A stretch of 64,000 nucleotides of DNA from contig NC_080067.1 of the NCBI RefSeq assembly GCF_949987535.1, positions 79,943,985 through 80,007,984 on the forward strand. Direction: 5' to 3'. Below, one piece after another: positions 11,233 to 22,958 of the stretch. Positions within the stretch are counted from its first letter, which is position 1. Every line of letters starts with the position of its first letter. The notes beneath the pieces are model-generated. The model did no database searches. It was not told the DNA's origin and saw nothing but the letters and a program-made list of their open reading frames with translations. Made by a program: the position numbers and the translations under genes. This DNA comes from Balaenoptera acutorostrata (Eukaryota > Chordata > Mammalia > Artiodactyla > Balaenopteridae).

Positions 11233-11623
11233 GGGACTTCCCTGGTGGCTCAGTGGATAAGAATCCTCCTGCCAATGCAGGGTACATGGGTTCAAGCCCT
11301 GGTCCGGGAAGATCCCACATGCTGTGGAGCAACTAAGCCCGTGCGCCACAACTACTGAGCCTGCATTCTAGAGCCCGTGAGCCACGACTATTGAGCCCTC
11401 GTGCCACAACTACTGAGCCTGTACTCTAGCGCCCATGTGCCACAACTACTGAAGTCCACACGCCTAGAGCCCGTGCTCCACAACAGAAGCCACTGCAAGG
11501 AGAAGCCCGCCCACCGCAACGAAGAGTAGCCCCCCTGGTCGCCACAACTAGAGAAAGCCTGAGTGCAGCAACGAAGACCCAGTGCAGCCAAAAATAAATA
11601 AAATTAAATCATTAAATTAAAAA
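11233..11623 (+). mobile_element. CHR-type SINE, long form, in the H3.3 pseudogene 3'UTR
   Basis: Starts gggacttccctggtggctca and ends in an AAATAAAATT tail. It splits the 3'UTR of the pseudogene; the target repeat (ttaaaaattca / ttaaaaaacca) is diverged. Confidence 0.92.
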
Positions 11624-11862
11624 ACCACACACAAATGAAAATGGAAAAACTGCCAATACCTGATTACTGTCCCCTATTTTTCCACTAGCAATCATATACT
11701 TAAGTACCTTTTGACCTCATGGGAAAAAAATATCTAACGTTCAGAACTACCAATGACAGGAAGAAGAGGATTTTTTTTTTTTAAAAGAATGAAAGGTTTC
11801 CCATCATAGTGGATTCTTAAGCATGTTCTCCATGTATGTGGCATGCTAGCTGGATGTCTTTT

Positions 11863-12170
11863 TTTTTTTTTAATGAATAAATCCTTTCTGCAGTTAACAG
11901 CTAAGTTTTTTTAAAAAATAAATTTATTTTATTTTTGGCTGTGTTGGGTCTTCCTTGCTGCAAGTGGGCTTCTCATTGTGGTGGCTTCTCTTGTTGTGGA
12001 GCACGGGCTCTACGCACGCAAGGTTCTGTAGTTGTGGCGCGCAGGCTCAGTAGTTGTGGCGTACGGGCTTAGTTGCTTCGGGGCATGCGGGATCTTCCCG
12101 GACCAGGGCTCGAACCCATGTCCCCTGCATTGACAGGCGGATTCTTAACCACTGCGCCACCAGGGAAGCC
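11863..12170 (-). mobile_element. CHR-type SINE in the H3.3 pseudogene coding part, with 3' extra sequence
   Basis: Target repeat ctggatgtctttt at 11850-11862 and 12171-12183, taken from the Asp-Ile-Gln codons of the pseudogene. Between SINE tail (from 11906) and a 12-nt A-tail lie 34 nt of unrelated sequence (11872-11905), as expected of a 3' transduction. Confidence 0.93.
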
Positions 12171-12817
12171 CTGGATGTCTTTTGGCATAATTGTTATGGC
12201 ATGGATAGCACACGGGTTGGTGTTTCCAAAAAGGCCAACCAGATAGGCCTCACTTGCCTCCTGCAAAGCACCAGTAGCTGCACTCTGGAAGTGCAGATCT
12301 GGTTTGAAGTCCTGAGCAATTTCCCGCACCAGCGGCTGGAAGGGAAGTTTGCCAATCAGAAGTTCACTGGACTTCTGATAATGTCTGATTTCACGGAGTG
12401 CCACAGTACCAGGCTTGTAACGATGAGGTTTCTTCACACCTCCAGTAGAGGGCGCACTCTTGCGAACGGCTTTTGTAGCCATGCTTCCTGGGTGCTTTAC
12501 CACTGGTGGATTTGCAGGCAGGCAGCTTTGTACGAGCCATGGTATAGAGACCTCTTACTTACCTACCTTCTCCTTTGGCTGGTGCTCAACAAGCTAGAGC
12601 TGGCGCTGGTGTTGGAGAGCGACGGCCTTTGAGTAGGATTTTATCCTGTTTTGCTATCATGGTAAATGGTGAATTAGTTTAAATCAGCAATTGGGAAAAG
12701 TCTATACAAAATATACTTATGCCTTTAAAATTTTTTTTCTTATTATATTCTTGGTAGCTCAGAGACATGGCTTCATCTTAGAGTATACATTGTATGTTTT
12801 GAAGTCATATTTTTAAA

Positions 12818-13150
12818 GCAAGGTTTTTTTTTTTAATTTTTTTTTTATTTATTTATTTTATTTTTGGCTGTGTTGGGTCTTCGGTTCGTGCGAGGGCTTT
12901 CTCCAGTTGCGGCAAGCGGGGGCCACTCTTCATTGCGGTGCGGGGACCGCTCTTCATCGCGGTGCGCGGGCCTTTCACTATCGCGGCCCCTCCCGTTGCG
13001 GGGCACAGGCTCCAGACGCGCAGGCTCAGTAGTTGTGGCTCACGGGCTTAGTCGCTCCGCGGCATGTGGGATCTTCCCAGACCAGGGCTCGAACCCGTGT
13101 CCCCTGCATTAGCAGGCAGACTCTCAACCACTGCGCCACCAGGGAAGCCC
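12818..13150 (-). mobile_element. CHR-type SINE, long form with internal repeat
   Basis: An 18-bp repeat tgaagtcatatttttaaa at 12800-12817 and 13151-13168. The body carries the tandem 'ggaccgctcttcatcgcgg' unit also seen in the copies at 39461 and 63541, so these three form a subfamily. Confidence 0.93.
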
Positions 13151-13316
13151 TGAAGTCATATTTTTAAAATTTCAAGTGATTTTATAGTTATACAAGATAT
13201 GCAATCATTTGATTATACACATTTGTAATTGGGAGGTGATCCACTTCCTAGTAGTAATAGGGAGTTTGAAGATATGTATATATATATCCACCAAAAATTA
13301 TGATGAAACTATTATT

Positions 13317-13451
13317 TAAAAAGATTATTTATTTAGTTTTTTGGTTGTGCCAGGCAACATGCAGGATCTTAGTTGCCCGACCAGGGGTCGAGCCTGGGCC
13401 CTTGGCAGTGAGAGCGCAGAGTCCTAACCACTGAACTGCCAGGCAATACCC
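13317..13451 (-). mobile_element. short CHR-type SINE
   Basis: Diverged short form: 'aactgccaggcaatacc' head at the right and 'ttttttggttgtgcc' body start at the left. No clear target repeat. Confidence 0.8.
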
Positions 13452-14189
13452 AGATTTTTCTTTTATTTAAGTAGTAGAATGAACTTTTAAAATTTTGTGT
13501 TGTTTTTTGAATAATTAATATTTATAGGTTCTTTAAGGAAAAAAACTTGAGCGTTTGAATTTGTTGTTACTTAGGTAATAAGTGTAAAATTTTCAAAAGA
13601 AGAATCAACTCTTTAGTCAGGTTATATATATATATGTATATGTATATATGAAAATGAACATTGCTTGGTGCTTCTTGTGTGGTTGTCACCTTTTTTTCCC
13701 CCTTTTTTATTCAAATATGGAGGAAGGGAAATGGTTTTCTGCTTTTTCTTTATACTTTCAATTTTGAAAGAATTAGCACAAGGGAAGAAAACATTCTTTC
13801 TTGAATTATGCTATACAGACAGAAATTAAATGTTACTCTAAATGTGTTTTTGGAACCAAGTATGGTTTAAAGCCAGAGAGAGGTACATACAAAAAGAGAA
13901 AGAGAGAGTAGACATACAGATAGGGAGGGTGGCAGTGGACTTTAGTACCCTGCTGTTCTCTTGGTCTGTGCTGTCTTGGTCTCATTGAAATGGCTTACTG
14001 CGAAGACCTTTTGAGAGTATATGGGGGATAAGTAAATGCTACTATGTGAACAAGAAAAAATTTCCTACTTTTCTCTAAAATTTTTAAATGTGAAACATGA
14101 TGTTGCTCTTATTTGCAAACTTTACTTTTGAAATAATTTTCTTTTGAGAAAAAACCTTTAGAATTTTGAGTAATGAGTAATGTACACAC

Positions 14190-14350
14190 ATTTTAGATTG
14201 AAAGGGTCATCTAGCTAAAGCATGAGAAAACTGAGGCCCGGAGAAATTAAGTGATTTGGTCAGTGTCATTCATGGTGTTAGTCAGTGGGAAAGTCAGAAC
14301 TAGATCCTGTATCCATCCCTTTTAGGTGTGCATTCCACAGTATAACACTA
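14190..14350 (-). repeat. MIR
   Basis: Antisense MIR core: 'gagaaaactgaggcccggag', 'aattaagtgatttggtcagt'. Confidence 0.72.
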
Positions 14351-14504
14351 CCTCATACTTAAGCTTTAGAAACTTTATTTTGAACATAAGTGGTATTGAA
14401 AAGCCTACTAGTAATGTCTGAAAGTCCTGTTTATAGGTAAAAATTCACCCTATTTTTGTTGGCCAACAGTGGTGCTATAGGCTGGTATGAGGAAACTGAC
14501 CCTT

Positions 14505-15199
14505 TTTTTGTATTGAAAGGTGGGAGTTATATTGGTTGCAGCCTTTGGAGAGCAGGTTGGCAATATCTATAAAAATAAAAAATGCATGTACTTTTCACCT
14601 AGCAATTTCATTTTTAGCAGATGTACTCAAAGATATATGTGTAACTTGTTTTGTTACAGTATTGTTTGTAATAATGAAAGCCTGGAAGCAAATGTCCATC
14701 ACTAGGGGGACTAGTAGTACTGCTGTGCAATGGATTACTATGCAGATGCTAAGAATGAATTAGACCAAAATGAAGTCATCCCTAAGAAAACTGAAAAAAG
14801 CAAGGTACAGTGTATGTAATCTCAACCATTTTTTTTTTGGCTGCACCGGGTCTTAGTTGCAGCACGTGGGATCTTTGTTGAAGTGTGTGGCATCTTTAGT
14901 TGCAGCATGTGAACTCTTACTTGCGGCATGTGCGATCTAGTTCCCTGACGAGGGATCAAACCTGGGCCCCCTGCGTTGGGAGCACGGAGTCTTAGCCACT
15001 GGACCACCAGGGAAGTCCCTAATCACAACCATTTAAAAAAAAAAAAGAGTGTGTGTGTGTGCTCATGTGCGCACGCGCACACTTGTAGGTACATAGAATA
15101 TCTCTGAGGAGATACATAAAAAGTTGAGAGAAATGCTTGTCTCTGAGGAGGGGAACTCGTGGCTGGAAGACAAGGTTGGATAAGAAACTTTTCACTGTA
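14505..15199 (+). mobile_element. old L1 fragment, + strand
   Basis: Sense L1 3' region ('gcctggaagcaaatgtccat', 'caatggattactatgcagat'). It is split by the SINE at 14832-15020 and continues to the SINE at 15200. Confidence 0.65.
14832..15020 (-). mobile_element. CHR-type SINE, intermediate form
   Basis: Target repeats aatctcaaccattt (14818-14831) and aatcacaaccattt (15021-15034). It is inserted in an old + strand L1. Confidence 0.92.
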
Positions 15200-15563
15200 G
15201 GAACTTCCCTGGTGGCACCTTGGTTAAGACTCCGCCTGCCAATGCAGGAGACACGGGTTCGAACCCTGATCCAGGAAGATCTCACATGCCGCGGAGCAGC
15301 TAGGCCCATGCACCACAATTACTGAAGCCCGCGTGCCTAGAACCTGCGAGCCACAACCACTGAGCCTGCATGCCACAACTACTGAAGCCCGTGCACCTAG
15401 AGCTTGTGCTGTGCAACAAGAGAAGCCACCGCAATGAGAAGCCTGCGCACCACAACAAAGAGTAGCCCCTGCTTGCTGCAACTAGAGAAAATCCGCACAC
15501 AGCAACACAGACCCAATGCAGCCAAAATAAATAAATAAATAAATTTATTTTTTAAAAAAAGGA
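15200..15563 (+). mobile_element. CHR-type SINE, long form
   Basis: Starts ggaacttccctggtggcacc. Target repeats of about 18 bp, aagaaacttttcactgta at 15182-15199 and a near copy at 15564-15581. Confidence 0.92.
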
Positions 15564-16269
15564 AAGAAACTTTTCAGTATATGTATGTAATACTCATTAG
15601 GAGACAGTTCTTAATGGGTCTCTCATGTTTCTGCCTGACTTGTTAGCAGAGGTATTGATTCTCCTTTGTTCTTTACTGTTTTTTCAAAAATATTTGTATA
15701 CCAAACAGTCTTGGAGGATAGAGATAGTATTTCCCTCCTGAGCAAAAGTCAGGTTTGTTTACTGTCTAATATAATAAACATAATGTCTCCTTGCCATGGA
15801 GGTCAGGTAGACTTACTGTCCTTAAAAGATTTGGGTTCCCTACACTCAGGGTTCCTTTTCTGTACCTCAACCTACCACATGTGCAGGCATCTCCTGCCCT
15901 CTCTGCATTGCCCCATGTGATTGGGCTGATGATCTGTCTACTGCTATTGCTGTGACTACTGAAGTCTTTTGTCTCTGACTTAGGAGTTTCATGTATCCTG
16001 CCAGCATCCGTGAAACTGGCAAGCTAACTTGTTAGCTTGCAAATAGGGTGACATCTCAGACCCTTCATAGTTCTTCACAAAATACTTACTGGAAAAATAC
16101 AATAATTATTTTTTTAAATAAAGAAGTGGGGGACTCAGGGCTTTTTAGGTCCCATCATTCTGACTTGAAAATGTCAGGCTAACAAGGTAAGACAGATCTA
16201 AAGAACTGATCTAGAAAATGAGCCCTTTCCCCACAGAGGAATCGACTCCCTGGAGTGGGAGAAAACCAA

Positions 16270-16500
16270 TACTTGCTGAGCATTTACCATGTTGAAAGAT
16301 ACTTCAAATGTATTTGGGTTGAAATATATTATCTCTTCCTATTTCCTCATTATAAATCTGAAGTTAGATGTTCTTATCCGCATTTACAGATAAAGACACA
16401 TAGGACCAGATGTGTTACTTGCGTAAGGTCACACTGGGATTCAAACCTGTGTTTGTGTTAAGCTCATGCTTTTCCCATTATAATAAACCACTTCCTAACT
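16270..16500 (-). repeat. MIR
   Basis: Antisense MIR: 'atccgcatttacagataaag', 'gtaaggtcacactgggattc', 'aaacctgtgtttgtg'. Confidence 0.75.
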
Positions 16501-16952
16501 TTCTGGAAGCGTTAGAATTGACTTTCTGCTTTCCCATGTAGAAGTTTCTTCTGTCCCATCTTCAAATGGCCAGTTATCTGCATGAGGGATTTCTCAAATT
16601 TAGTTGTTTGTAACAATCAGATTATATATTGGACTTCTTCTGTTTTTGGTCTGTATAGGCAACCATTTTACAGCTGTGCTTCTCGAACTTTCTTCATGAA
16701 CTCTCTCTTAACTGCATAAGACAGTAGGTACCCCCAGTGGATACAGTTTGTGATTTAAAGCAGCCCATGGTTGATATCACTTTCTTGGGAGTTATCTATA
16801 ATATCTTCAAAATTCATGAGGATTTTATATTCTACTCTGTAATATATTTGTTATTGGGTTTTTCAGAGGTCTATAAATAATATCATGAGTTCAGGACCAG
16901 TTGAGAAAGGGAACATTAGGGATCAGACAGGATGCAATCAAATCATCAGGTT

Positions 16953-18875
16953 ATTTTTTTATTGTGGTAAAATGTACATATCATAAAATTTACCTTTTTT
17001 TTTTTTTAACAATGGTTTCATGAGCAGTGATGGGGGGCCTCTGTGTTTTGTTTTGTTTTGTTTTTAATTTATTTATTTTTATTTATTTATGGCTGCGTTG
17101 GGTCTTCGTTTCTGTGTGAGGGCTTTCTCTAGTTGCGGCAAGCGGGGGCCACTCTTCATCGCGGTGCGCGGGCCTCTCACTATCGCGGCCTCTCTTGTTG
17201 CGGAGCACAGGCTCCAGACGCGCAGACTCAGTAATTGTGGCTCACGGGCCCAGCTGCTCCGCGGCACGTGGGATCCTCCCAGACCAGGGCTCGAACCCGT
17301 GTCCCCTGCATTGGCAGACAGATTCTCAACCACTGCGCCACCAGGGAAGCCCAAATTTACCATTTTATCCCTTTATAATTATACAGTTCAGTGGCATTAA
17401 ATGTATTCATATTGTTATATAACCATCACCACTATTCATTCCAGAATTTTTTATCATCCCAAACTAAAACTCTGTACCTATTAAATAACTCCTCATCCAC
17501 ACCACCCCCCCAGCCCCCCAGCAACTACTGTTCAGCCTTCTGTCTCTGATTTTGACAAATCTAAGTATCTCATATAAGTGGGATTTGTCTTTCTCTTTCT
17601 GATTTACTTCACTTAGTATGATAACCTCTAGGTCCATCCATGTTGCTGCAAATGGCATTATTTCACTCTTTTTAATGACTGAGTAATATTCCATTGTGTG
17701 TGTATTTGTGCGTGTGTGTGTGTATCTCACATCTTCTTTACCCATTCATCTGTCGATGGACATTTAGGTTGTTTCCATGTCTTGGCTATTGTAAATATTG
17801 CTGCTATGAACATAAAGGGTGCATGTATCTTTTCGAATTATAGTTTTCTCTGGGTATATGCCCAGGAGTGGGATGGCTGGATCATATGACAACTCTATTT
17901 TTAGTTTTTTGAGGAACCACCATACTATTTTCCATAGTGGCTGCACCAATTTACATTCTCACTAACAGTGTAAAAGGGTTCCCTTTTCTCCACACCCTCT
18001 TCAGCATTTATTATTTGTAGACTTTTTGTTGGTGTCCATTCTGACTGGTATGAAGTGGTGTTTTGATTTGCATTTCTCTAATAATTAGCGATGATGAGCA
18101 TCTTTTCATGTGCTTATTGGCCATCTGTATGTCTTCTTTGGAGAAATGTCTTTTTAGGTCTTCTGCACATTTTTTGATTGGGTTTTTGTTTCTTTGTTAT
18201 TGAATTGTAGGAGCTGTTTGTCTATTTTGGAAATTAAGCCCTTGTCATTTGCGTCATTTGCAAATATTTTCTCCCAGTCCGTAGGTTGTCTTTTCGTTTT
18301 GTTCATGGTTTCCTTTGCTGTGCAAAAGCTTGTAAGTTTGATTAGGTCCCATTTGTTTGTTTTTGCTTTTATTTCTATTGCCTTGGGAGACTGACCTAAG
18401 AAAACATTGGTATGATTTATATCAGAATGTTTAGCCTATGTTCTCTTCTAGGAGTTTTATGGTGTCTTGTGTTATATTTAAGTCTTTAAGCCATTTTGAG
18501 TTTATTTGTGTGTATGGTGTGAGGGTGTGTTCTAGCTTCATTGATTTACATGGGACTATCCAGTGTTGTTTCTACCTTTTGGCTGTTGTGAATAATGTTT
18601 CTGTGAACATTTTTATCTGTTGGAGTTCTTGCTTTCATTCTTTTGTGTATATACCCAGAAGTGGAATTGCTGGATCATATAGTAGTTCTATGTTTAACTT
18701 TTTGAGGAACCATGATGCTGTTCTCCACAGTGGCTGCACCATTTTACAGTTGCACCAGCAATGCACAAGAGTTCTAATTTCCCTACATCTTTACCAACAC
18801 TTGTTATTTTCTGTTTTGTTTGGTTTGGATTGGTTTTGGTTTTGATAATAGCCATACTAATGGGTGTGAAGAAAT
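16953..18875 (-). mobile_element. L1 3' end with a second L1 nested inside
   Basis: The older L1 starts at 16953 (antisense 3' end 'ttattgtggtaaaatgtaca'), carries a SINE (16995-17352) and resumes at about 18562-18875. In between, about 17575 to 18561, a less diverged antisense L1 (ORF2 end, 'gtccatccatgttgctgcaa') covers a later part of ORF2. The exact inner borders are not resolved. Confidence 0.75.
16995..17352 (-). mobile_element. CHR-type SINE, long form, with clear 3' transduction
   Basis: Target repeat aaatttacc at 16986-16994 and 17353-17361. On the - strand the SINE body and its A/T-rich tail are followed by 38 nt of unique, GC-containing sequence (17045-17008), then a pure A13 tail (17007-16995), then the repeat. 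It is inserted in an L1 3' end. Confidence 0.93.
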
Positions 18876-19217
18876 TGTTTTATTACTGGAAAAGCTCACT
18901 GAAGAAAGTGCCTTTAACATGGGTTAAATAGGTTAGCTAATATTTCACCCTGGAATTAGTCATGCCTATCCACCTAGTCACAGGCAGCTTGGAATACTCA
19001 GGTCTTTTTTCCATCAGAGCAGATGAGAATATCTTCTCTGGGTAGGCAGGCAGATAAAAAGGAGAGAGCCCAGAACGGGCTGAGCCATTCATTCATGCCC
19101 AGCTGTGGAAAGAGTGGGGGGAAGGCTGGGGAGAGAAGGACAGGAGTTCTCTGGAGAAGTCCTCCTCATGGAAATATGTGAGGAGGGAGCAAGTTTCTTA
19201 ACATTTATGTGAGTTTT

Positions 19218-19565
19218 TTTTTTTTTAATAAATTTATTTATTTTTGGCTGCATTGGGTCTTCATTGCTGTGCACGGGCTTTCTCTAGTTGCAGTGAGCGG
19301 GGCTACTCTTCGTTGCAATGTGTGGGTTTCTCATTGTGATGGCTTCTCTTGTTGCGGAGCATGGACTCTAGGCACGCAGGCTTCAGTAGTTGTGGCATGT
19401 GGGCTCAGTAGTTGTGGCTCGCGAGCTCTAGAGCGCAGGCTCAGTAGTTGTGGCGCATGGGCTTAGTTGCTCTGCGGCATGTGGGATCTTCCCGGACCAG
19501 GGCTCGAACCTGTGTCCCCTGCATCGGCAGGCGGATTCTTAGCCACTGCGCCACCAGGGAAGTCC
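19218..19565 (-). mobile_element. CHR-type SINE, long form
   Basis: Target repeat ttatgtgagtttt at 19205-19217 and 19566-19578; head at the right. Confidence 0.93.
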
Positions 19566-20584
19566 TTATGTGAGTTTTGACATTAAAAATGCTTTAACTT
19601 CTTATAGTCAAGTAAATTTGCTCTAGAAAGATAGTCTAGTTTTACCCTGTTCTCCTAGCTACCTAGCCCAGTTTTGGATATGTGTAACCTAATTTGAGAA
19701 GTAAGGGCTTTTAGGAAACACAGTTCTACATCCCAAAAGAGCAATGCTCACATAGTCACATGGGAAAGTTTCAAAAAATTTAATCCATACCTATTAATAA
19801 GTATAAATAGCTCTGTGCCTGGACTGTCCCACCTAGTCAATGTAATTGAACATTTTAAAAATGTTTTATTTGATTATAAAAATAATATATTAAAATTGGA
19901 AAATGTGAAACAGTAAAGGGAGCAAATTAATTATCATCCATAATTCTTCCATCCAGTGATAACCAGTTAACTGTTTTGTGTACTTTTGTTCTGTGCGTAT
20001 ATTTTACACACTATATAAAATTCTGTAACCTGCACTTTTAGTGCTATTAATAAGCGTTTCCCCATGTTGTTAGAAACTCATAAGCATTTTAATTGGTGAA
20101 TACTATTCTATCATATTTCTTAATCATTTTCTTAATGCCATTCATCTAGCTTATTTGTTTTTCTTCCTTTCCTCTGCATTCATTTCCTTGTCTCTCCACT
20201 TTATTTTTTTTACTATTATAAATAGTGCTACAGTGGACATGTTTGCATATTATGTTTGTCTACATTTTTAATTGTCTGTCTGGATACCTAGAAGTGAAGT
20301 TCTTGGACCAAAGAGCATTAACATTTTTAAGACTCTTAGCAGAAGGGAGGGAGTCTCCCTTGACTTGTATACTTTTTGGTATAGATTAAGACACAGTTGA
20401 AATTAGAATTAGTTTTAGCTGGGATTTATTTGAGTATACAGGCTGTGAATTGAGTTGTTGTTGCTGGTTTTTGTTTCTCTTTTTGTTTTTTTTTTTTGTT
20501 GTTGTTGTTTTTTTTTTGCAGGCTACTCAGTTGTCTTGTGGTTTTATAGAAAAATTCTGCTTCTGTCTTCCCATTGCCTAATTC

Positions 20585-20720
20585 ATTCAGTGGATATGTA
20601 TTGAACACCTGTTTATATCCCAGGCTATACACTAGGTGCTGCGTGGACTGCTAGGATGAGTAAGAAGCAGTCACTGCTCTGTGGAATATCTTTTTACAGC
20701 ACCAGGAGGTACATGTGTTG
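20585..20720. repeat. L2/MIR-like old repeat
   Basis: 'tgtattgaacacctgtttat' and 'caggctatacactaggtgct' follow the 'tattgagcacctactatgtgccagg' theme of old L2-type repeats. Confidence 0.55.
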
Positions 20721-21171
20721 CAGTCATTCCCATCTGTTGTCAGTTGCTTTTTCCTCAGCTAAGCAGACTGCTCCCTCCCTTCATGCTATTTATGTTACAA
20801 GGTAATGAACCAAAGCTAAGCCTTTTTGGAGGATAGTTCTTGCCTAGTAGAAAGTAGGAATTTTGAACTGTGGCTTGACTGGCATCTCCTTTACTACAGC
20901 TTGCATAAATTTCTGCCTGTAATAAATGCCTTAAGGTATCCATCTCTAATTCCTCTACCTGGGCTCTGGAGCCCACCTCTCCCCCATTTCCCTCTATCTC
21001 TCTCCTCAGTTGTGGTGAGCCTTTTTCTCGTTGCTATATCCTGCCTGTCAGGCACTTACAACTACCGTTGATTTAAGCCCATATCACCTTAACCGCTTCT
21101 CTCTTCATTAATTGCCAGCTGGCTCTGCCTTCATCATTACATTGGAACTGTTATCTCTTGGTTGTTAAATC

Positions 21172-21268
21172 TTTTTTTTTTTTTGCTGTGCCTCGTGGCT
21201 TGTGGGGTCCTAGGGGCCACAGCAGTGAAAGCACCGAGTCCCAACCTCTGGACTGCCAGGGAATTCCC
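21172..21268 (-). mobile_element. short CHR-type SINE, internally deleted
   Basis: About 97 nt with 'ctggactgccagggaattcc' at the right and a T-run at the left. The middle part with the B-box-like segment is missing. Repeats ggttgttaaatc and cgttgttaactc flank it. Confidence 0.82.
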
Positions 21269-22944
21269 TTCGTTGTTAACTCTAATAGAAAATTCTCAGT
21301 CTTCATCTTCCTTCACCCCTCAATAGTATTAAACATTCTTGACCAAAAACTTACGTGAAATATCCCTGATTTTTTTCCTACTACTCATCTACTTGTCTCC
21401 TCTCTGTACTCCTCTTGCCTTTAAAACTTTTCCTTAGGGTTCTCTCTTAGACTCTGTCCCTTCTCTTGTCATTTTATAATACTTCCTAGGTGATTTTATT
21501 TACTCTCATCGTTTCAAATACTAGTTACATGCTTATATGCTGATCACTACCAAAATCTGTATGTTCAATCCAAATTATGCTACCTTATTGCATATCTCCC
21601 TGTGTTATGTCCCACAGGTCCCTTGAATTCAACATGTTAAATTGGGACAAATCCAAAACTTCCTTTATGATCCCCATAAAGGCGTTCATTCGTATCTACA
21701 CAGTTGTGCCAGCTGGAAATCTGGGTGTTCCCCTTGTCCCTTCTCTCTCACTCTCATTCTCATTTCACATCTGATAAGTCAAGTCCCGTCGTTTCAACCT
21801 AAACACTATTGAATCCTGTGTCTTTATTTAATGAATCCTGTGTCTTTAACAAACTACCCTTTTCATTTGTATGACAGCTAAAAGCAGAGTCCCAGTGGGT
21901 CATTGTCTTTTTCTTCAAGGAGGTATATTTTTCTTATATTAGGTAATGGATTTGGGATGGAGAGGAATCGCGTTTTTTACTCCCCCATCCTTTTCAGTGG
22001 ATTTTCAGAGTGCTTTGCGTTTAGAAGGTACTGAGCAATCGTGTTGAACTGAAATAAAAGGATGTGAAACTGTTCAAAAAGTAGCTTAATTTTATTTTAT
22101 TTTTTCATTTTAAAACTATGTTTAATTTTCACATATTTAATTTTATATATTATTTTGTTTTTATTAAAATACAAATAAATGCTTAACATTTAAAAATAAA
22201 TGAAGAAAGAAAATCAGTGAAGAATAGAACAGTCTCTGTGGCTTCCAAGGTTCTTGTCATTTCTCTACATATAATATTGATCGGAACCTCTGTTCTCAAA
22301 ATACAGAGTTTAGTCTACCTGGGTCTAACCATGGAAACAGACTTTTTTAACTGAATTCAATGTTGGTGAAAAAGTAGTTTAATTTTAAAAGCTTCTACAC
22401 ATCTTCCTTAAGTCTGATAAAGAAGGGTTAAGAAATATGTGTTATAGTAATGAAGAGTTAGGAATTGAAGCAGTCATTGTTAAGATACCTAGGAGGTGAT
22501 GAACCTCAAATTAAATAGAATAATGCCACTTACATATAGTTCAGTTAATCAACTGTATTTATAGCCTATCAGCTTCTAGCGCTAATTTCAATAAAATGTT
22601 AACAAGATCAGAATACACACAATTTGTTGAGTGGTGGAGTTGCTGAAGGACTGAAGAAGAAATTAACTTTTTCATGGCTTATTTTTCTGTGTATTAGTCT
22701 TTTGGACCGTCATCTCTAATTCATAGAACACAGAAAATAGTATGATATAATCAGATATGTGGTATATTCCCACTTTAACAACTAGGTTTTATTCATATTA
22801 ACAGGTAAATCTTCTATTAAATTTATACATTTTCAATGGTTGCAAACCATGAGTGTTAGAAGTACTACATAATAGCTATAAGGAAGTAGAGAGAAGAAAG
22901 GAGAGGGAACGAAAGATGTTCACTCACAGAGCTTTTTACGCTAG

Positions 22945-22958
22945 CCACCAGATGGCAC
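22945..22958 (+). promoter_or_regulatory. CTCF-like motif
   Basis: CCACCAGATGGCAC fits the CTCF core (CCASYAGRKGGCRS) at every position, in intron sequence where I see no repeat. Single motif, untested. Confidence 0.35.

Larger units (their letters stand above)
11113..12630 (-). pseudogene. H3-3A: processed histone H3.3 (H3-3A type) pseudogene, interrupted by two SINEs
   Basis: On the - strand a 5'UTR (about 12630-12541) leads to ATG at 12540 and [20 protein letters not shown] 2-nt loss before ATKA shifts the frame. The second reading continues through [20 protein letters not shown] and [11 protein letters not shown] to MPKDIQ. There a SINE (11863-12170) splits the coding region; the last codons (QLACHIHGEHA, stop) resume at about 11850-11820. 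The 3'UTR follows with a second SINE (11233-11623), an AATAAA signal and a short A-run at about 11112-11105. Intronless cDNA form, A-tail and flanking repeats GAGTGGGATTTT (11097-11108) and GAGTAGGATTTT (12631-12642) show L1-type retroposition. Codon and UTR wording resembles H3-3A more than H3-3B. Besides the frameshift there are substitutions such as R-to-K and R-to-H. It cannot make a histone. Confidence 0.93.

Noticed and set aside
12054..12632. 192-codon + strand frame
   Set aside because: It is the antisense of the H3.3 pseudogene and the SINE in it.
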